A stretch of DNA of 64,000 nucleotides, from assembly GCA_963853835.1 (NCBI GenBank), contig OY970822.1:44132404-44196403 (forward strand). The letters run 5' to 3'. Shown here piece after piece: positions 58,305-64,000 of this stretch. Each line of letters starts with the position of its first letter. The stretch's first letter is position 1. This DNA comes from Calendula officinalis (taxonomy: Eukaryota > Streptophyta > Magnoliopsida > Asterales > Asteraceae). Position numbers and translations under genes: made by a program. The notes below the pieces were generated by a model. That model did no database searches and was not told where the DNA came from. It was given only the letters and a program-made list of their open reading frames with translations.

Positions 58305-58738
58305 ACGAAAATCCGGTGTTGGTAAGTCAATATTTTAAGAATTTTCAATTAATTCGTGTTGAATAAAAAAGAAGTAACAATAATCAGTTATTGGGTAGCC
58401 TTAAATGTAGATTCTTAATTGATTTTTTTTATTTATAATAATATACTTATTTTGAATTTGTGGGTTTATATTGTGCAGATAATTATTGAACGCAATATAC
58501 TTGCATAATATAACGGATTGATGAAAATCCGGTGTTGGTAAGTCAATATTTTAAGAATTTTCAATTAATTTGTGTTGAATAAAAAAGGAAGTAACAATAA
58601 TCAGTTATTGGGTAGCCTTAAATGTAGATTCTTAATTGATTTTTTTTTTATTTATAATAATATACCTATTTTGAATTTGTGGGTTTATATTGTGCAGATA
58701 ATTATTGAACGCAATATACTTGCCTAATATAACGGATT
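58305..58738. repeat. 216-bp tandem duplication
   Basis: GAAAATCCGGTGTTGGTAAG starts at 58307 and again at 58523; the two copies stay collinear through TAATATAACGGATTGA with few differences. Confidence 0.88.
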
Positions 58739-58955
58739 GACCATAACTAAATTACCAAAACAGTATCAACACCCGATGGGAACATGCCTGATTTTTCGGG
58801 CTGAATTGAAGGCTGGGAATAGACGATCGTTGATGTTGGCTAGTTTTTGGTGGACCAATGCCGTAATTACACGTGGCATTGTCCACCAATGGGAGGCCTC
58901 CTTGATGATGAGTTGTCAAGTAATAAAAATGTGTAGTTGCATATATAGTTTACGA

Positions 58956-59180
58956 TATCCCTCTTTAATTATCATTAAATGTGTGGGGTCTCATCCATTT
59001 TTCTTATCTTCCTATATTTGACTTTTTCACCATTTAAATTAAAAAACAACAAAATAGTAAAAAGTTGTGGGGCCATCAATTCTAATTACAACATTTAATT
59101 TCACTAATTTCTTATTATCTTATTTTGCCTCAAAAAACGTAAAATTCAAAGTGATTCACCTATTTTGATACGGATGAAGT
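58956..59180. mobile_element. right half of a Stowaway-like MITE split by the Helitron
   Basis: The end reads GTGATTCACCTATTTTG then ATACGGATGAAGTATA, the inverse of CCGTATCAAAATAAGTGAATC at 54420. Joined, the two halves would form an ordinary short MITE; this depends on the tentative Helitron 5' end. Confidence 0.4.
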
Positions 59181-60589
59181 ATATAATTACAGTAACATAT
59201 TTTTTAAAGTTTATTAATTTGATTAGTTATAGATTACAGGCGATCTAAATTGCTATCTTTAATAGAAAAATGTAACTTTTCTTGTTTAGATTGAGAATAT
59301 ATGCTTATCATTGATAATTTTACATATAAATCATTCTAAGGGGCTGTTTGATTTGCAGATTCAAGGTTCAGACTCGGTCCAATTTCGGACTCGGTCCGAA
59401 TCCGGACGTTTGATTTCCTCACTCTTTTTCTGACTCGGTTTACATTCTGGATTTGGTCCAAACAATTCTCCAGATTCGGTCCAAATGAAGAAAACGTTAG
59501 ACTCGGTCTATCTGTTTATAAATTCAATCTACAGAGAAGAAACATACCTGAGTTCAAGCAAAAAAAAAAAAAAAAACTGTTCGTCTACAGAGAAGAGAAG
59601 AAAGGGAAGAAGGAATGTCGGCATTTTGAGGTGGGGACATTCAAAGAATACCTAATCCTAATACATGGGCCGAAGTTTACGAAATACCCTTTGTGATTTG
59701 TGATTTGTAATTTTGTATATCCTTATTAGCCCAATAACATTTGGTCTGATATATATATTACCCATTTGCAAAAAGATAAAAATAAATAGTAAACTACATA
59801 AAGTGAACCTCATCTTTACATAAAAGTTTTAATTTTTTATCCTTTCTATAACTATTTACAAAAATATCAACAAGCTTTAATTTATTCGGCATAAGGAAAA
59901 ATATAAGCGTGGTATTCTTTTCATTTTGCAAAGTGAGTCAAAAATATTATCAAATAATATGGTTTCACATTAGATTATTATCTTTTAGAATTTTAGTGTG
60001 TTTAATCTAAACTTTTTATGAAAAATTGTATTTAGATTTTAAATGATTTACGTTTACTTTAAATTTATATGATGATTATTATGTAATTATTTTTAATTAT
60101 TTTGCAATTTAATCAAACACATATATTTTATTTAGCACAAAAGAGAAGAGTAATAAGGTCATTATTCATCAATTAGCACATTCAATTAACAATTTAATCA
60201 AACACATGGACTCAATCCGATTTTTTGACTCAATCCGATTCTGACTCAATCCGATTCTGACTCAATCCGATTCTAACTCAATCCGACTGTAGCCTAATGA
60301 TATAGATATAAGATGTTGTCATAATTTATAAGTTATGAGTTTAAGTTATAGATAAATAAGTAGATTAAGTGATGTTAAACAAAGTTCAAAAATAATCATG
60401 ACATTAATTAACTTAGGTACATTACGAGCAAACTTAACCACATATTTAGAAGTTTTTTTTTTTGAACGGCAAAAAAACCCGGGCTAGAGCTTCAGGTTTA
60501 AAACAACCGCGATAATTAGATTAGCTAATCCCAAGTCAAAGAAAACATGATATAAACAAGAAATCTTTTTAAATAAACAGAAAAGATAA
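59181..60589. other. spacer with GACTCGGTCC and GACTCAATCCGATTC minisatellites
   Basis: Several GACTCGGTCC words occur at 59370-59520 and about five copies of GACTCAATCCGATTCT at 60207-60287. The segment starting GGGGCTGTTTGATTT at 59341 may be the edge of a hAT-type element, but the matching right end was not found. A poly(T) plus GAACGGC at 60452-60469 looks like an antisense LINE tail. Confidence 0.5.
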
Positions 60590-60783
60590 GGGATTTGCTA
60601 ACCATTGCCCTTAGGGCAATGATTAAGAATGATTAAAGTGGTTAATGTACAACAAATAAAGCATAACTAATAAGAGTTGGTTAATAAAATACACGGGGAT
60701 GATTTTTTATTAGGTAATTTACAATTAATTTAAACCACAAATTTTTTTAACCATTATCCTTAGGATACTTGTTAGTATTTCCC
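60590..60783 (-). mobile_element. Mutator-type MITE, copy 1
   Basis: 194 bp, flanked by a perfect 9-bp duplication AAAAGATAA (60581-60589, 60784-60792). It begins GGGATTTGCTAACC and ends GTTAGTATTTCCC. It is the inverted counterpart of the copy at 62005-62199. Nine-base duplications indicate Mutator-type transposition. Confidence 0.9.
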
Positions 60784-60792
60784 AAAAGATAA

Positions 60793-61019
60793 AGTAGCAA
60801 ACACTCAACCAAATACCAAACCACCACTCAAATGCCCATTGGTAGAGTTGATGGTGGAAAGTGGGTCCCGCTTTGTAATAAACAGCTGGTCCCACCATTA
60901 AATCCATAAAATAATCCATTTATTTAACAAAATATTACAATATAAAAATAAAAAATATATAATTAAAGATCCCGATTCCCCATCCATTGACAGGTTATGA
61001 GTTGTTCACATTCCGTTCA
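60793..61019 (+). promoter_or_regulatory. promoter region of the gar2-like gene
   Basis: The short stretch between the upstream MITE and the CT-rich leader. AT-rich runs near 60930-60965 could hold the TATA element; no single motif is decisive. Confidence 0.35.
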
Positions 61020-62306
61020 TTACACACACATCTGATTGCCTCTCTGTTTTAAACAGATTCACCCTCTCTCTTCACTTTTCCGGCAACTTTTTCTCTCTCC
61101 TCCGGCGTCATCCACGGCCCGCAAACAGCAATCAATCATCTACACAGAAAACTAACGTAATCGAAGAGCTGTTTGAAGAAACCACTGAGATCACACGCGA
61201 CGAAGGTCTGAATTTTTTTTGAAGTTTTCAGGTGAGCCTTCTTGAAATCATTCGTTGAGGATCTCTAAATCTATATGCATAATGTACTTCTGAAGGAAAA
61301 AAAATGTATGTTTTCGTTTGAAGTTTTTGTTTTGTGTGTGTAATTAATGCTATTTCTATAAAGTGCCGGAGCGTTTTGATTGCATATCTATCTATAGCTG
61401 TGTATTAAATGCACTGAAGATAATAATGATAGAGTAATTAGGTTTTCGAGAATTGACATTTTTTCAAAATTTCGCCATATTTTCAACTAGCTGTGGACAA
61501 GCACAAATTAAACGCCAGGTAAATTGTTTATCTGTTCGTTTTTCGTTCCCGTGTTTCTATCGTTGCCGTAAAGTACGGATCTGTTGTGAATTTTACTTCC
61601 TTTTCCTTTTATGCGATTTGTTTAGATTTGAGCGTCATTGTGCTTTTGGTTCTGTATATGATTACAGCTTTCGTTCGGAAATAAAATATACTTCATAATT
61701 TTATATGATACACCTTTATACTTTTAATTTTTAATGTATAAAGTGAGAATTTGTTAGGATCTGCTTAGAATTTTATCACTCTAGGGTTTATTAAAGCTGG
61801 GGTTGAGATTGTAAAGTACTGTTTGTTTTTGGCCGAAAACTATATTATAAAATTAACAAATTGGGGGTTTTTGATCTAGCAGGGTAAGGTAACTGACAAA
61901 ATAGAAGCTTGTAAGAGAACAAACCTGATGAATATAAAAAGTTTATTTAGCTGTTCTATGCTAGTGGAATTATTCTTAAAAGGAGTTTATTGTTATTATT
62001 TTAAGGGAAATACTAACAAGTGCCCTAAGGGCAATGGTTAAGAAAATTTTGTGGCTTAAATTAATTGTAAACTACCTAATAAAAAACCACCTCCATGTAT
62101 TTTATTAACCAACTCTAATTAATTATGCTTTATTTGTTGTACATTAACCACTTTAATCATTCTTAACCATTGCCCTTAGGGCAATGGTTAGCAAATCCCT
62201 TATTTTAATACAACTTTTTAACTTTTCTGTGTTGTCTCTTTTGTTATTCTTTATAATTTTGGCACATTTTTTATTCCATTTTGACACAGATGTACTGAAG
62301 TAAACC
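61020..62306 (+). other. 5' UTR exon and 5' UTR intron of the gar2-like gene
   Basis: A CT-rich leader (CTCTCTCTTCACTTTTCC) ends at 61231 before donor GTGAGCC; the acceptor is at 62288-62289 (GACACAG), 17 bp before the start codon. The intron of about 1058 bp contains the second Mutator-type MITE. Frame 61453-61698 lies in this intron and is not considered coding. Confidence 0.65.
62005..62199 (+). mobile_element. Mutator-type MITE, copy 2 (in 5' UTR intron)
   Basis: 195 bp, flanked by a perfect 9-bp duplication TTATTTTAA (61996-62004, 62200-62208). It starts GGGAAATACTAAC and ends GTTAGCAAATCCC. It is similar throughout to copy 1 in reverse orientation, including subterminal CCCTAAGGGCA. 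Confidence 0.92.
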
Positions 62307-63613
62307 ATGAAAGAGAGCCCAAGAAGATATACAAACCCTTTTTTATCAGATGAAGAGAATGAAAAAGTCAACTTATGGAGCAATCAAGAACTTCAAAATT
62401 CAAATTTCGAGGATAATCTAACCAGTAATTATGAAGAAACAGAATTTTACACTGATAAAAGTGTGATGGAATGTGAATTGCCCGAATTATTAGTTTGTTA
62501 CAAAGAGGATGTTAAAGATATTTGTGTTGATGAGGGAATAATAACACCTCATGAAGAAAGAATTTTGTTTGATGAGAATAATAATGAGATTTTGAAGCCT
62601 GAAATGTCAAAATTTTCAACCGTTGAAGAAGATTATTACATGGAATCTAAAATCGATTCCAATGATCTTAAAGATATTGAAAAAGATCAAGAAAATGATG
62701 CTGCAAAAGAATGTGGGATCCATGAAGAAGTTATTGATTCTGTATCTGAAAATGAGATAAAAATTGTGTCTAAAATTGATAATGAGGATGGAATTACCGA
62801 AAGTGCCCCTGAGAAGTTAAATTGTTCTCCAGAATCTGATACTGTTACAAAGGTTGATGAAAATTGTGGTCCAGATATCGATTCAGGTGAAATTTTATTG
62901 GATAATGTTTCTACAGAGAAAGTAGTTTCTAAAAGTGGGCCCGTTTTGCAACAAGATAAACAACTGCCATCTCTTAAATCACTCCTTGAGTCCATTGATC
63001 AACAGCCTTCTCAGGTTAGTATTTCTACACATTGTGAGACTTTCGACCCGTTCAACCCATTTGACCCGTTTGATTTGCAGAGTCCTGCAGAAGAAACCTC
63101 AAAAAACACCAACATTTCAAACGAAACCCAGACAGATGAACTCCACAACACATCAAATACCAACAACAGCAAACCAGTAACAAATAACAGTTTCCAAAAA
63201 CCCGAAAATCTCCAAAATGTGGGCCCGGATAACGGTCCAACAGCTAACCCAGTAAACCGTGGTGAATTTGAATCAAGTTTCTCTGTCACGGGCCCCGTTT
63301 CGGGTCAGGTGACTTACTCTGGCCCAATAGCGTTTTCTGGAAGCATATCACTTCGGTCAGATAGCAGCACAACAAGCACCCGATCCTTTGCTTTTCCCAT
63401 GTAATAACAAATAAAACAACACAATACGTCTCGTATTTAAGAATAATGAATTTGTTTATGAAATGATTAAAATTTAATAACGTTTTTATATTAATGTTTT
63501 GTAGATTACAGAATGAGTGGAACAGTAGTCCTGTAAGAATGGCAAAGGCGGACAGAAGGCGGTTACAGAAGCAACGTGGATGGGGATACGGGCTTTTATG
63601 CTGTAAATTTTGA
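62307..63613 (+). CDS. plant gar2-related protein (18S pre-ribosomal assembly protein gar2-like)
   Basis: Exons 62307-63400 and 63505-63613 (GT-AG intron, phase 2) join to 1203 nt, coding 400 residues. The N-terminal two thirds are acidic and low complexity, starting MKESPRRYTNPFLSDEENEK. The conserved C-terminus reads SGSISLRSDSSTTSTRSFAF, then EWNSSPVRMAKADRR and GWGYGLLCCKF at the end. I recognise this tail from plant proteins annotated as gar2-related; that name comes from weak similarity and the molecular role is not established. No membrane segment or enzyme motif is seen. The gene appears intact. Confidence 0.85.
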
Positions 63614-64000
63614 ATTTATTCATTTTTATTTATAGAATGTCGGTTGGTTTCGTATACATACAAATTGAAAGGTTAACAGTAGTATCTGATAAATGAACAG
63701 ACCAGATATGGTTTTTAGGTAAGTTTGATCCGGGAGTTGGTTGAAACATGGCTTTTTGTGTTTTGTTTTTACTCTGTTTTTTATGTGTTGTTAGTAACTT
63801 GACTTCATTTTCATATTCTGTGTGAAACCGCCTTTCCGCTAATTTATCTAAAACTTACAAGTGAATAACCGCCTTTATATACAAGCTGTCAAGCATATAT
63901 TACAAGCGGGTAGTTCACAAGAAAACACGAAACTGTTCCAAGAATTGATATCGTGTTTGTTTAGGAAAATTGGATGGGTTGAGTATTTTGGTAACATGTG
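63614..64000 (+). other. 3' UTR and flank of the gar2-like gene
   Basis: AT-rich sequence after the TGA stop; no other gene is visible before the window ends. Confidence 0.55.

Larger units (their letters stand above)
54539..58955 (-). mobile_element. Helitron with helicase remnant; 5' end tentative
   Basis: Read on the minus strand, the 3' terminus is textbook: hairpin ACCCGCCC-ATC-GGGCGGGT (54550-54568), then CTAG at 54539-54542, followed by host T. A PIF1-type helicase C-terminus lies just inside. A candidate 5' end TCGTAAACTATATATG starts at 58955 after host A. This gives a 4.4 kb element inserted between A and T inside a Stowaway-like MITE, which would explain the separated MITE halves. 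The 3' end is strong and the 5' end uncertain. No Rep domain is seen, so it is non-autonomous. Confidence 0.65.

Noticed and set aside
59341..60290. A single hAT element spanning the GGGGCTGTTTG start and GACTCAATCC repeats
   Set aside because: The right terminal inverted repeat and target duplication could not be found.
61453..61698. 81-codon frame upstream of the gar2-like gene
   Set aside because: Lies inside the inferred 5' UTR intron and has no recognised similarity.

Overview
This is nuclear DNA from a flowering plant. Long AT-rich spacers, GT-AG introns, a eukaryotic tRNA gene, LTR retrotransposons with tRNA-iMet primer sites, MITEs, a Helitron and truncated LINEs all point that way. 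The retroelement families, especially the extra post-pol ORF of the Copia element and the Ty3 integrase tail, look like those I know from Asteraceae (daisy family). That family-level call is an inference. I see no bacterial or plasmid features.

Layout. 1-6140: spacer with a Stowaway-like MITE carrying a nested hAT MITE, then an unusual element full of CACATGTG palindromes (about 3480-4905). 6142-8700 (minus): an intact five-coding-exon ACT-domain-repeat (ACR) gene. 8700-15743: spacer with small transposons, a hAT remnant, tRNA-Arg(UCG) and a truncated LINE. 15749-27055 (plus): a complete 11.3 kb Copia element with 516-bp LTRs and ATTAT target duplications; it has a broken gag-pol and an additional broken ORF after RNase H. 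About 28075-28660: a second palindrome-rich element related to the first. 30201-42497 (plus): a nine-exon D-aminoacyl-tRNA deacylase gene (GEK1/DTD2), whose intron 2 holds a 10.3 kb Ty3/gypsy element on the minus strand (30591-40886) and whose exon 8 carries a frameshift.

43427-45403: two hAT MITEs with perfect 8-bp target duplications. 45915-54012: a very young LTR element (305-bp LTRs, one difference seen) with a Gag ORF and a coiled-coil ORF but no pol, so it must be mobilised in trans. Its two ORFs sit in two similar modules, and its long 3' noncoding part is rich in hairpins with changing but still complementary stems. 54539 to about 58955 (minus): a Helitron with a clear 3' end and a short PIF1-helicase remnant, carrying inverted W-box-type repeats and tandem repeats. 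60590-63613: a gar2-related plant gene whose first exon lies between two inverted copies of one Mutator-type MITE.

The host genes (ACR, tRNA-Arg, GEK1, gar2-like) have no evident functional link. Roughly half of the window is transposon-derived. The strongest candidates for undescribed biology are the hairpin array with covarying stems in the pol-less element (51016-51580 and 53229-53366) and the paired CACATGTG-palindrome elements. All identifications come from reading the sequence and from memory of protein families; no searches were run.
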